The notes: a model not told the origin generated them from the sequence alone. Positions 7,110 through 15,358 are shown, numbered from the stretch's first letter. The stretch is 31,004 nucleotides of DNA from UBA1479 sp963972065 (GCA_963972065.1 CAXAVJ010000036.1:1-31004); one strand, 5' to 3'. Numbers and translations: made by a program.

Positions 7110-8099
7110 ATGGCTCATCACATATCTCGATTGCTGCTGGTCGCCGCCATGGCGGCGGCAACCCTTTGCTCCGTCGCCACCGACGCGCGGGCGGAATATC
7201 CGGCGAAGCCGGTCACCATCGTTTCCCCCTACGGCCCCGGCGGCGCTGCGGATCTGGCGGCGCGCACACTCGCCAACACGGCGACCGAGGAGCTTGGCCA
7301 ATCCATGGTCGTGGTCAACAGGGCCGGTGCGGCCGGCGTGACCGGGTCCATGTCCGTGGTCAAGGCCAGGCCCGACGGCTATACCCTGTTGCTGTCGCGA
7401 GTCGGCTCCCAGGCCGCGGTGCCCGCCATCAATAAGCGCACCCCTTATAAGTGGGACGAGTACACCTTCCTCGGCCTGCTGGAATTGAACCCCTTCGCCC
7501 TGACGGTGAACGCCGACGGTCCCCACAAAACCTTCGACGATCTCGCCAAGGCCATCAAGAGCGGTGCCAAGCTGAGCTATTCCTCGGCCGGCGTCGGCGC
7601 GCTGCAGCACCTCGGCATGGTCGTTCTGCTCGACCAGTTGGGTGTCGATGCGGCGGCCCTGAAGCATGTACCCTACAAGGGTGGCGGCAAGGCGGCGGCA
7701 GCCGTTGTCGGCGGCCATGTCGACATCTTCTTCCAGAACCTGTCTGGCGTGATCTCCCACGTCCAGGGCGGCAAGCTCCGCGCGCTCGCAGTAACCACCG
7801 ACGTGCGCTCACCGACGGCGCCCGACGTTCCGACGTTCAAGGAACTGGGCCTGCCGGGCATGGGTGTGATCCTGGGCTGGAGCGGCCTGTGGGGCCCCCT
7901 AGACCTCCCTGCCGAAGTGACCAAAAAATGGGAAGGCGTGCTCAGCCAGTTGAAAACCGATAAGGCCTGGGTCGAGGCCACCATGAAACTCGGCTCCGTG
8001 CCCATGATCCTACCCCCGGCGGAAACCAAGGCCTTCGTGGAAAAACAGTACGGTGTATTCAATGAAGTCACGGAACGCCTGGGTCTGACGATCAAATAA
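7110..8099 (+). CDS. tctC: Tripartite tricarboxylate transporter substrate-binding protein (TctC/Bug family)
   Basis: Periplasmic solute-binding protein of 329 residues. A Sec signal peptide spans 1-28 with a likely cleavage after Ala-Arg-Ala, leaving mature EYPAKPVTIV. The Bug-family signature follows (VSPYGPGGAADLAARTLA, then VVVNRAGAAGVTGS), and later the 'HVPYKGGGKAAAAVVGGHVD' region, all typical of this large family. GGGAGG at 7098-7103 supports the ATG at 7110. It would capture the ligand for the TctA/TctB channel encoded on the other strand. Bug proteins bind many carboxylates and related small molecules, so the ligand is open. A strong terminator follows. Confidence 0.94.
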   Translation: MAHHISRLLLVAAMAAATLCSVATDARAEYPAKPVTIVSPYGPGGAADLAARTLANTATEELGQSMVVVNRAGAAGVTGSMSVVKARPDGYTLLLSRVGSQAAVPAINKRTPYKWDEYTFLGLLELNPFALTVNADGPHKTFDDLAKAIKSGAKLSYSSAGVGALQHLGMVVLLDQLGVDAAALKHVPYKGGGKAAAAVVGGHVDIFFQNLSGVISHVQGGKLRALAVTTDVRSPTAPDVPTFKELGLPGMGVILGWSGLWGPLDLPAEVTKKWEGVLSQLKTDKAWVEATMKLGSVPMILPPAETKAFVEKQYGVFNEVTERLGLTIK

Positions 8100-8115
8100 C
8101 CGCCCCTCCCCCAAC

Positions 8116-8148
8116 AAAAAGCCCGCTGTTCACGCAGCGGGCTTTTTT
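8116..8148. terminator. Bidirectional Rho-independent terminator between tctC and prs
   Basis: AAAAAGCCCGCTG (8116-8128) pairs perfectly with CAGCGGGCTTTTT (8135-8147) around a TTCACG loop, with a T-run on one strand and an A-run on the other. It lies 17 bases after the tctC stop and 36 after the prs stop on the opposite strand, so it can end both transcripts. Confidence 0.93.
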
Positions 8149-8183
8149 AATGCGTCACGGCCGGCGATCTCGCCGTGCAAATC

Positions 8184-9116
8184 TTAGTTGAACAGCGACG
8201 ACACCGAGCTTTCCTCGGAAATGCGGCGCATGGCCTCGGCGATCAGGGGGGCCACCGTCAATTGCTCGATGTTATGGGCGACGCGCACGGCCTCGGTCGC
8301 CATGATGCTGTCCGTCACGCACAAGCGGTCCATGGGTGACGACGACACCCGCGCCACGGCGCCGCCCGACAGAACCCCGTGGGTGACATAGGCGGAAACG
8401 GCCTCGGCCCCCTCTTCCATCAGCGCCACGGCGGCGTTGCAGAGCGTGCCCGCACTGTCGACGATGTCGTCGACCAGGATGCAGCGGCGGCCCTTGACGT
8501 CGCCGATGATGTTCATGACTTCGCTGACGCCGGCCCGTTCGCGGCGCTTGTCGATGATCGCAAGGTCACCGTCCAGGCGTTTGGCAAGGGCGCGGGCGCG
8601 CACCACGCCGCCCACGTCCGGCGACACGATGACCAGATCGGCGCCGTTCTCACGGTCTTGGATGTCCTTCGCCAGCACCGGTTCGGCGTAAAGGTTATCC
8701 GTCGGGATGTCGAAGAAGCCCTGAATCTGCCCGGCGTGCAGGTCCATGGTCAGGACCCGGTCGGCGCCGGCTTCGGTAATCAGGTTGGCGACCAGCTTGG
8801 CCGAGATCGGTGTGCGCGGGCCGGACTTGCGATCCTGGCGGGCGTAGCCGAAGTAGGGAATAACAGCCGTGACCCGGCGGGCGGAACCGCGGCGCAGCGC
8901 GTCCAGCGTGACCAGCAGTTCCATCAGGTTGTCGTTGGCCGGGAACGAGGTCGACTGGATGACGAAGACATCCTCGCCGCGCACGTTTTCCTGGATCTCG
9001 ACGAACACCTCCATGTCGGAGAATCGCCGGATCGAGGCCTTGGTCAACGGCAGATTGAGGTAGGCGGAAATCGCCTCTGCAAGCGGCCGATTGGAATTGC
9101 AGGCAATGATTTTCAT
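8184..9116 (-). CDS. prs: Ribose-phosphate pyrophosphokinase (PRPP synthetase)
   Basis: Cytosolic enzyme that transfers diphosphate from ATP to ribose 5-phosphate, giving PRPP for purine, pyrimidine, His, Trp and NAD synthesis. At 310 residues it has the standard class I length. Visible sites are the ATP loop RQDRK (93-97), the MDLH metal and substrate motif around D125-H127, the catalytic flexible loop starting DKRRERAG (K190), and the PRPP-binding loop VDDIVDSAGT (215-224). It is the last gene of the minus-strand lgt-side cluster, 170 bases after the lipoprotein gene, so it may also have its own promoter. It ends at the strong shared terminator. Confidence 0.97.
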   Translation of the reverse strand: MKIIACNSNRPLAEAISAYLNLPLTKASIRRFSDMEVFVEIQENVRGEDVFVIQSTSFPANDNLMELLVTLDALRRGSARRVTAVIPYFGYARQDRKSGPRTPISAKLVANLITEAGADRVLTMDLHAGQIQGFFDIPTDNLYAEPVLAKDIQDRENGADLVIVSPDVGGVVRARALAKRLDGDLAIIDKRRERAGVSEVMNIIGDVKGRRCILVDDIVDSAGTLCNAAVALMEEGAEAVSAYVTHGVLSGGAVARVSSSPMDRLCVTDSIMATEAVRVAHNIEQLTVAPLIAEAMRRISEESSVSSLFN

Positions 9117-9286
9117 GGCTGCGCACTTTCGTTTTGCGTCCGAAGGCGGAGCAAAACCACCCCTGGAGATGCCCGGTGCCGAGCGCCGGCAGGGCCTATT
9201 CCCCTGTTCGGCGCGCGGACTCTAACAACGCCGGCCCTGCCTGTAAACGATCTTTCATAACCTTTTTATTTCAGTCACTTACCGCG

Positions 9287-10972
9287 TTATCGCCGGGGTG
9301 GCGGGATGGCTTCGCCGGGGTCCCAGGGAAGAGTCTCTCCGCTTGGTGCGGGCGGCGGCACTGCATCGGCGGGTAATCGCTGGGCGAACGGGCGGGCCTT
9401 ATCCCCAAGCACCCGCTGAATGCCCACGACCGCCCCCATGGCGACGTTAAGCGCCGTGTCCCCCCAGTTCTCGTCGAGCATACCCGCCGAAACCGTGTTG
9501 TTCTGCTCGGCGCTGCCAAGCGCCTTGCCCTCCGTGGTCTCGACCGACCACACGATGCGGGCGTTCTGCTTACCGTCCTTGGGCTCGGACATGACGACCA
9601 GTCCGCGTACCAGGAATCGCGCCTGGCGTGGGTCGTCGGTGACGTTCTGATCGCGCGCGCGCAATACGCGCTTCAGCGCCTCACTCAGCAGGCGGTTGCC
9701 GTTGCCGGGGGCTCCCGCGACCTCGGCGATCAGGAAGGAATTGGCCGCGTCCTGGTCATGGGTCCGCAGGGTCGGCGGCGTGAACGTGTCCTCGACGACC
9801 TGTTCGCCGGCCGCATCCTCGGGACCGAGCACGCTTTTCTCCTCGGGGGCCGGCGGGGTGTCTTCGGTCGCCACCCTGGAACGGGAGGCCTCCAACTCTT
9901 CCTGGGCGGTCATCTCGGGGGGCGCGCCCTGGGTGACGGGGGCGTCGGGCGGCACCAGATGATCCTGTAACTTGGCGATCACCCGCTTGGGCCCGCCGGG
10001 CGTGGGCAGGTCGGGGTTGTCGAGATTGTCCGGCACGCCCAGGCCGCGGCCCTCGGCCAAGGTGCGTTCGCGCTCTTCCCAGCCGCCGATGACTTCATGA
10101 ATGCCGTCGACGGCGGCGGCGGCGATCAGCCGCGCGGTCGGCATCCATTGCGTATCGAAGGTACCCGACGGCACGGTGTTGTCCTGCTCCGCCTTGCCGA
10201 CTTCCTTGCCGTCGGGGCGCGTCAGGCGCCAAGTGATACGCACCCCCTGGCGGCCCTGAACCGACGGCGAAACCTCCATCAATCCGGTCAGCACGTATTT
10301 CGCCTGTTCACGGTACCGGGTCAGGCGCGTGCCGCGCACCTTTAGGGCTTCGGCGATGGCACGGGTCAGGGAAAAGTCGCCGTCACCGGGCGCCCCCTCG
10401 ACCGGCATCACGAAAATGCCCTTGTCGGGGGCTGGTTCCGGCTGCGCTGGGGCGATCCCGGCCAAAATCGCGGCGACCCGATGGGCGACGTCCTCGGCGA
10501 CGCGGATGATGACCTCGGGCGTGCCGAATTCCCACTCGCCGCTGGTCGCGTCGACGGGCTGTTCCAGATCGGCCAACAGCAGGCCGTCCTTGTTGGACAA
10601 CTGCCAATGGAGGGTGACGTAGGGGATGGCGTTGGGGTTCGGGTCGTGGTGGGCGCGGCCGTGAAGGATGTATTCCGAGGCGTCGAAAGGGGCGACCCCG
10701 GCGGGCAGGCCGTAGGGTTCGAAGGAATCGACCGTGGTCCGCGCCAAAATCTTGGACATGATCGGCGCCGTGCCCTCAATCGGATTGACCTGGATGCCCT
10801 GGGTGAAGGTGCCATGGACGATGGCATTGCCGACACTGTCGACTTCGCCCGGGGTGAAGGCGCGGGGCACGGGGCCACAGGCAGCCACGGCCAGCGCCGC
10901 CGCCGCAAGAATCCAGATCGCGAATTGGACCGTTGCCCGCAAGGCCGTCCGTCCTTCGGCTTCCCGCGCCAT
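9287..10972 (-). CDS. Hypothetical lipoprotein with three divergent internal repeats
   Basis: I do not recognise a named family. The 561-residue product begins with a positively charged end, a hydrophobic stretch (18-31) and a lipobox ending VAAC, so Cys32 is the likely lipidated residue; Gly at +2 suggests the outer membrane. Three related domains follow: about 45-172, 185-296 and 412-523. The last two are each 112 residues and share 'GAPG', a 'W.[LV]...[DE]GK..G.AEQ.NTV..G' block and a final helix ending in V(I/L)G. The first keeps only the outline (WQLSNKDGLLLADLEQ). A linker rich in Pro, Glu and Ala joins domains 2 and 3. It lies downstream of pgeF on the same strand in the cluster that also encodes Lgt, the enzyme that would attach its lipid. 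Confidence 0.85.
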   Translation of the reverse strand: MAREAEGRTALRATVQFAIWILAAAALAVAACGPVPRAFTPGEVDSVGNAIVHGTFTQGIQVNPIEGTAPIMSKILARTTVDSFEPYGLPAGVAPFDASEYILHGRAHHDPNPNAIPYVTLHWQLSNKDGLLLADLEQPVDATSGEWEFGTPEVIIRVAEDVAHRVAAILAGIAPAQPEPAPDKGIFVMPVEGAPGDGDFSLTRAIAEALKVRGTRLTRYREQAKYVLTGLMEVSPSVQGRQGVRITWRLTRPDGKEVGKAEQDNTVPSGTFDTQWMPTARLIAAAAVDGIHEVIGGWEERERTLAEGRGLGVPDNLDNPDLPTPGGPKRVIAKLQDHLVPPDAPVTQGAPPEMTAQEELEASRSRVATEDTPPAPEEKSVLGPEDAAGEQVVEDTFTPPTLRTHDQDAANSFLIAEVAGAPGNGNRLLSEALKRVLRARDQNVTDDPRQARFLVRGLVVMSEPKDGKQNARIVWSVETTEGKALGSAEQNNTVSAGMLDENWGDTALNVAMGAVVGIQRVLGDKARPFAQRLPADAVPPPAPSGETLPWDPGEAIPPPRR

Positions 10973-10987
10973 CAGGCGATGGCGCCT

Positions 10988-11056
10988 CTAAACAATAACG
11001 CAGGTGACGAGAATCACCGCGAGCGCCGCCAAGGTCAAGACCGCCAGATAAGGCAT
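10988..11056 (-). CDS. Possible 22-residue hydrophobic membrane peptide
   Basis: A short frame from the ATG at 11056 to a TAG at 10990-10988 encodes MPYLAVLTLAALAVILVTCV plus two residues. Almost the whole peptide is a single membrane helix. It occupies the 95-base gap between pgeF and the lipoprotein gene on the same strand. The ribosome site is weak (only GC-rich GGGCCGGGGCC ahead), so this may be chance. Confidence 0.3.
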   Translation of the reverse strand: MPYLAVLTLAALAVILVTCVIV

Positions 11057-11067
11057 GGCCCCGGCCC

Positions 11068-11856
11068 TCAGCCCGTGGCCAGCGCGACCACGGCGAGTTC
11101 GCGCCCGTAGTCGGCCTCGCCCTGGTGAGTGGCGCGGCGGTAGCTGAAGAATCGGTCGGCATCGACATAGGTGTCGAGACCCACGTCATGGGTGCTGGCC
11201 AGGCCCAGGGCGGCCAGCCGGTCCATGATGAACCCCGCCAGATCGAACTGGTAATGGCCGGGCCGGTCACCGCCGGCGAAATACCGGTCGTGATCGGCGT
11301 GACGGGCGGCGAAGGCGTCCTTCATGTCCTGGCCGACCTCATACGATTCCTGACGGATGCAGGGGCCGAGGGCGGCATGGATGCCGGCCCGCTGCGCGCC
11401 CTCTGCCTCCATCCGCGCGACCGTGTTTTCCAGCACCCCGGACATTGCCCCGCGCCAGCCCGCATGGGCGGCGGCGACCACGCCCGAGGCACCGTCGGCG
11501 AACAGCACCGGCGCGCAATCGGCGGTCAGGATGCCGAGCGCCAAGCCCTTGCGGCGGCTGACCAGGGCATCGGCCTTTTCCATGGCGGTGCGGTCACGGG
11601 GGGCATCGGCGGTCCACACATCGGGCGAATGCACCTGATGGACCAGGGCCAGATCATCCGCCTTCAGGCCCATCGCCGCCATCACCCGGCGTTTGTTTTC
11701 CCGGACATGCTCCGGGGTGTCCTTCGACCCCTGCCCGCAATTCAGCCCGGCGTAGATGCCGCCCGAGACCCCGCCCCGGCGGGTGAAGAAGCCATGCGCG
11801 ACCCCGGCCTGATCAGCCAGGTTGGGCGCGCGGACGATGTCGAGGGAATCGGTCAT
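11068..11856 (-). CDS. pgeF: Peptidoglycan editing factor PgeF (YfiH/DUF152, multicopper oxidase-like laccase-domain protein)
   Basis: Single-domain enzyme of 262 residues. The metal-site residues of the family are visible: H76 in VHQVHSPDV, C114 in TADCAPVL and H131 in AAAHAGWRG, together with the GGVSGGIYAGLNCG motif near the N-terminus. E. coli YfiH/PgeF prevents wrong amino acids from entering peptidoglycan precursors, and homologues show purine nucleoside phosphorylase or adenosine deaminase activity, so the in vivo role here is uncertain. It sits 55 bases after midA on the same strand, in an order (lgt, midA, pgeF) familiar from alphaproteobacteria. Confidence 0.92.
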   Translation of the reverse strand: MTDSLDIVRAPNLADQAGVAHGFFTRRGGVSGGIYAGLNCGQGSKDTPEHVRENKRRVMAAMGLKADDLALVHQVHSPDVWTADAPRDRTAMEKADALVSRRKGLALGILTADCAPVLFADGASGVVAAAHAGWRGAMSGVLENTVARMEAEGAQRAGIHAALGPCIRQESYEVGQDMKDAFAARHADHDRYFAGGDRPGHYQFDLAGFIMDRLAALGLASTHDVGLDTYVDADRFFSYRRATHQGEADYGRELAVVALATG

Positions 11857-11911
11857 GAAGACTTTTACCTTGTTCGCACGGGCCAGTTCAAATCACGGAT
11901 TCGACTTTGGC

Positions 11912-13003
11912 CTATTCAAATCCGGGCGGCGCCGGCAGACCCGGGTGCTGCACGGCCAGGACCCGGAACAGGCGGCCCATTTGGCCGGCACCGGTCAGGC
12001 GGGTGAAGGCCGCGTCGATCGCCGCCTTCTGACGGTCGTCGGCCTGGGCGGTCAATGCCTGCACCCGCGCGCCGATGCCGAGGGCAATGAGGAAATCCCC
12101 CTGCCCGACGGGGCCGAAAGTCACGGAGCCTGCCTGGATGCAGGTCTGGGCCAGTTGTTGAAAATCCACGTGGGCGGTCAGGTCCGCCGCGCCCGGATCA
12201 ATCAATACATCCGCGTATTGATGATCCTTCACCGCCTGAAGGGTGTCGCCGGGGGCACTGCGGTCGTGGCCGTAATCGACGATCAGCGCCGCCCCGCCCT
12301 GGGCCGCCAGCCGCGCCGCAAGTGTATGCGCCTTGCGCAAACCGACGGGGCAGATTTCGATCAGGCTGCCCTCGGGCGCTTGATTGAGGGGCGGTGGAAT
12401 CAGCGGGCTTGTCGCCTGCGCCCCCGACAGGACGAAGGCAAGGGCCGCCGCGTCCGCATCCCAGGCAACCAGACGTTCGCGCCAGCCGTCGGGCCCGCGC
12501 AGGAACTGACGGACCGGCAGGGCATCGAAAAATTCGTTGGCGATGATCAGGGCGGGGCCCGCCGGCACCTGGGAAAGGTCGTTCCACCATTGCGGCGTCA
12601 TGCCGGGATGGTGGGCCGCCAGGGTTTCCCGCTGCCGGTCACGCAACACCGGGCTGGTTTCGACCAAGTGCACCTGCACGGCTGCCCGGAAAGGTGCGAC
12701 GGTCGCCACCGCACGCAGCGCATCCGCCATCAGGGTGCCGCGCCCGGGGCCCAGTTCGACCAGATGCACGGAATCGGGCGCCCCCATGGCCTGCCATTGC
12801 ACAGCGGCCCACAGGCCGATCAGTTCGCCGAACATCTGGGAGATTTCAGGTGCTGTCGTGAAATCGCCGGCCGCCCCCAGAGGGTCGCGGGTCATGTAAT
12901 ATCCATGGGCCGGGTTGCCCAGGCATTCCTCCATATAGCGGGCGACGGTCAGCGGCCCTTCCAGGGCGATGCGGCGGCGGAGATGCGCCAGTAACCCCGT
13001 CAT
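11912..13003 (-). CDS. SAM-dependent methyltransferase, MidA/NDUFAF7 family
   Basis: Protein of 363 residues of the DUF185 family. Its mitochondrial relative NDUFAF7 methylates an arginine of the NDUFS2 subunit during complex I assembly; bacterial members are presumed protein arginine methyltransferases. Family signatures are the N-terminal 'DPLGAAGDFTTAPEISQMFGE' block, the SAM loop 'LVELGPGRGTLMADALRA', then 'LIIANEFFDALPVRQF' and 'AALIVDYGHD'. The ATG at 13003 overlaps the lgt stop (ATGA), which fixes the start and implies translational coupling; the frame open further upstream is antisense-frame noise across lgt. Confidence 0.93.
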   Translation of the reverse strand: MTGLLAHLRRRIALEGPLTVARYMEECLGNPAHGYYMTRDPLGAAGDFTTAPEISQMFGELIGLWAAVQWQAMGAPDSVHLVELGPGRGTLMADALRAVATVAPFRAAVQVHLVETSPVLRDRQRETLAAHHPGMTPQWWNDLSQVPAGPALIIANEFFDALPVRQFLRGPDGWRERLVAWDADAAALAFVLSGAQATSPLIPPPLNQAPEGSLIEICPVGLRKAHTLAARLAAQGGAALIVDYGHDRSAPGDTLQAVKDHQYADVLIDPGAADLTAHVDFQQLAQTCIQAGSVTFGPVGQGDFLIALGIGARVQALTAQADDRQKAAIDAAFTRLTGAGQMGRLFRVLAVQHPGLPAPPGFE

Positions 13004-13875
13004 GCGTCCGCTTTGCCGGCCTGGTTGGCACGCCAGATCAGCCACAGGCCGAAGGCGATCATGGGCAGGGACAAAAGCTGGCCCATGGTCGCCCCTTGGA
13101 ACAAGAAACCAAGGTAGGCATCCGGTTCGCGGAAGAATTCGGCCGTGATCCGCGCCGCGCCGTAGCCGATGAAGAACACGCCGGCGAGGAAGCCGGGCCG
13201 CGCCCGCAACCCCGGCCGCCGCCACAGCACCGCCATCACGACGAACAACACAAGGCCTTCTAGCAGGGCTTCGTAGATCTGACTGGGGTGGCGCGCCAGG
13301 GGGCCGCCGTGGGGGAATACCATGGCCCAGGGCACGTCGGCGGCGCGGCCGAACAGCTCCCCATTGATGAAATTGGCGATCCGCCCGAAAAACAGGCCGA
13401 TGGGGGCGGTACAGCCCAGCATGTCGGCGAAGGTGAACAATGGGATGTCCCGTTTGCGGCAGAACAGAAGGGTCGCGACACAGACCCCCAGCAGGCCGCC
13501 GTGGAACGACATGCCGCCCTGCCATACGGTCAGGATGTTCAGAGGGTTATCGAAATAGAACCCGGGCTTGTAGAACAACACGTAGCCGAGCCGCCCGCCC
13601 AGGACCACGCCGATGGTCGCCCAGACCAGGAAATCATCGACGGCGAGGCGGCTGACGATGGGCTCCCGCACGGTCGTCGCCTTGCCGTCCTCGCCCATGG
13701 CCTGAACATCGCGCAGGGGCAGGTCGCCGGTCAGGCGCAGCATGTAGCGCCAGCCCAGGATCAGCCCGCTGATATAGGCCAGGGCGTACCAGCGGATGGC
13801 GAAGGGGCCGATCTCGACGATGATCGGGTCGATGGCGGGAAAAGCCAGAACGGGGAGAACAAGCGCGATGGTCAT
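13000..13875 (-). CDS. lgt: Prolipoprotein diacylglyceryl transferase
   Basis: Inner-membrane enzyme that moves diacylglycerol from phosphatidylglycerol onto the lipobox cysteine of prolipoproteins. The 291-residue product carries the family motifs in order: 'FAIRWYALAYISGL' (about 25-38), 'GGMSFHGGLLG' with H125, the signature 'GRIANFINGELFG' (164-176), 'HPSQIYEALLEG' and the late arginine in 'RITAEFFREPD' (R242). A loop of about 20 residues at 50-71 is slightly longer than in E. coli. It lies 13 bases after hldD and overlaps midA by four bases. The downstream three-repeat lipoprotein is a candidate substrate. Confidence 0.97.
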   Translation of the reverse strand: MTIALVLPVLAFPAIDPIIVEIGPFAIRWYALAYISGLILGWRYMLRLTGDLPLRDVQAMGEDGKATTVREPIVSRLAVDDFLVWATIGVVLGGRLGYVLFYKPGFYFDNPLNILTVWQGGMSFHGGLLGVCVATLLFCRKRDIPLFTFADMLGCTAPIGLFFGRIANFINGELFGRAADVPWAMVFPHGGPLARHPSQIYEALLEGLVLFVVMAVLWRRPGLRARPGFLAGVFFIGYGAARITAEFFREPDAYLGFLFQGATMGQLLSLPMIAFGLWLIWRANQAGKADA

Positions 13876-13888
13876 GGCGTTCCGTCCG

Positions 13889-14875
13889 TCACAGATAGGG
13901 ATCGCCGGCGGCGAGGAAGTCCTGCACGTAGCGGCGCACGCCCTCTTCCAGCGGCGTTTGCGGATGGGCGTAGCCGGCGGCGCGGATGCGGTCCATGCGG
14001 GCTTCCGTGAAGTACTGGTACTTGTCGCGGATATCCTCGGGCGTCGGCACGAAATTGATCATCGGCTCTTTGCCCAGCGCCAGGTAAACGGCCGCGGCCA
14101 GGTCGGCGAAGCTGCGCGCCTTACCCGCCCCGCAGTTGAACAGACCCGATGCCTCGGGATGATCCAGCAGCCACAGCACCATGTCGACGCAATCGCCGAC
14201 CCAGACGAAATCGCGCAACTGGCCGCCGTCAGGGTAATCCGGGTTATGGGATTTGAATAAAGTACAGCCCTCGTCCCGGGCCGCTTTCTCGTAAACCTGG
14301 CGGGCGACGGATTGCATGCGGCCCTTGTGATATTCGTTGGGCCCGAACACGTTGAAGAACTTAAGCCCGGCCCAGCCCGGCGGCTTGGGCCGGCCCGCCG
14401 CGACTTGTTCCGCGACCCAAATGTCGAACTGATTCTTCGACCAGCCGTACATGTTGAGCGGCTGCAGCGCCTTCAGCGCCTCGATGGCACCGTCGTCGTC
14501 GAAGCCTTGGCTGCCGTCGCCGTAGGTCGCCGCCGAGGACGCGTAGATATAAGGAATGCCCAGGTCCGCGCACCAATGCCACAGGCGACGGGACAGGATG
14601 ATGTTGTTCTTGATGATGCGGACCAGCCGCGTTTCCGTGGTCGCCGAGATGGCCCCCATGTGAATGATGCCGCGAATCCGGCCCGCGTTGTCATCGAGGA
14701 ATCGGGACAGATTCTCAGGCGTGACCGTCTCAACATCCCGGCGCTTGGCGATGTTGCGGGCCTTTTCGTCCGAATCGACATGGTCGACGACCGCCACCGG
14801 GCCCAGGCCCCTGGCTTCCAGCCCGTGAACGATATTCGATCCGATGAACCCGGCGCCGCCGGTGACCACATACAT
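13889..14875 (-). CDS. hldD: ADP-L-glycero-D-manno-heptose 6-epimerase
   Basis: Extended SDR enzyme that epimerises ADP-D-glycero-D-manno-heptose for the lipopolysaccharide inner core. From the ATG at 14875 it has 328 residues and starts directly with the NADP-binding motif VTGGAGFIGSN. The catalytic residues Y143 and K147 lie in MYGWSKNQF, with the serine patch ASSAATYG at 112-119. HldD-specific features include 'FNVFGPNEYHKGRMQSVA' and 'RDFVWVGDCV'. In-frame codons upstream to 14932 encode a Pro/Ala-rich stretch that would precede the Rossmann strand and is unlikely to be translated. It is the first gene of the minus-strand cluster and diverges from ubiK. Confidence 0.95.
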   Translation of the reverse strand: MYVVTGGAGFIGSNIVHGLEARGLGPVAVVDHVDSDEKARNIAKRRDVETVTPENLSRFLDDNAGRIRGIIHMGAISATTETRLVRIIKNNIILSRRLWHWCADLGIPYIYASSAATYGDGSQGFDDDGAIEALKALQPLNMYGWSKNQFDIWVAEQVAAGRPKPPGWAGLKFFNVFGPNEYHKGRMQSVARQVYEKAARDEGCTLFKSHNPDYPDGGQLRDFVWVGDCVDMVLWLLDHPEASGLFNCGAGKARSFADLAAAVYLALGKEPMINFVPTPEDIRDKYQYFTEARMDRIRAAGYAHPQTPLEEGVRRYVQDFLAAGDPYL

Positions 14876-14934
14876 GGGCTGCTTATAGGCCGGGCTGGGC
14901 CGGGGAGCAACCGGGCGCGCAGCCGGGCCCACGC

Positions 14935-14963
14935 TTGCGAAAGCCCCCCAACAGGGCCATATA
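14935..14963 (+). promoter_or_regulatory. Candidate promoter for ubiK
   Basis: TTGCGA (14935-14940), a 17-base spacer and CATATA (14958-14963) lie 40 bases upstream of the ubiK start in an AT-rich pocket of the 128-base hldD/ubiK divergent region. The -10 match is moderate, and alphaproteobacterial promoters are loosely conserved, so this is tentative. Confidence 0.35.
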
Positions 14964-15003
14964 TCACCTATAGATTACGCGCCATAAGCCAAGGAGTTCC
15001 GCC

Positions 15004-15339
15004 ATGCAGACGTCCAACCGAATCCTCGACGACCTGGCCAAGGTGGCCAACGGCGCCGTGGCGACGCTCGCCGGCATGAAGGACGAGGTGGAAGCCATGA
15101 TCCGCCAGCAGGTCGAACGATATCTGGCCGACGGCAACCTGGTTCCCCGCGACGAGTTCGATGCCATGGCCGAAGTCGCGAAGAACGCCCGCGCGGCGCA
15201 GGAAAAACTGGAGGCCCGAGTCGCCAAGCTGGAGGCCCAGATAGCCGGCAAAGGCGCCGCAAAACCGCAGACGGCCGCGAAAAAAACCACGGCCAAACCC
15301 GCCCCCCGCAAGGCCCCGACCGGTAAACCCAAGGCCTGA
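15004..15339 (+). CDS. ubiK: Ubiquinone biosynthesis accessory factor UbiK family (BMFP/YqiC)
   Basis: Small protein of 111 residues. It has the BMFP layout: an amphipathic N-terminal helix (about 1-40, NRILDDLAKVANGAVATLAG), a hinge containing 'LVPRDEFDAM', a coiled coil (about 58-82, rich in Glu, Lys and Ala heptads) and a Lys/Ala/Pro-rich basic tail. In E. coli UbiK binds UbiJ and helps aerobic ubiquinone synthesis; the Brucella homologue is known for membrane fusogenic activity. AAGGAG at 14991-14996 supports the ATG at 15004. The gene appears monocistronic: 287 bases follow before ybjN. Confidence 0.88.
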   Translation: MQTSNRILDDLAKVANGAVATLAGMKDEVEAMIRQQVERYLADGNLVPRDEFDAMAEVAKNARAAQEKLEARVAKLEAQIAGKGAAKPQTAAKKTTAKPAPRKAPTGKPKA

Positions 15340-15346
15340 CGCACCG

Positions 15347-15358
15347 TCCATATATGGA
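15347..15358. repeat. 12-bp perfect palindrome after ubiK
   Basis: TCCATATATGGA reads the same on both strands and starts eight bases after the ubiK stop. It is AT-rich in a GC-rich genome and could be a protein-binding site or chance. The rest of this 287-base gap (15340-15626) holds no gene that I can support, only the hairpin before ybjN. Confidence 0.4.

Noticed and set aside
11912..13525. A 537-codon frame extending MidA upstream across lgt
   Set aside because: The extension is an out-of-frame reading of lgt; the ATG overlapping the lgt stop gives the normal MidA N-terminus.
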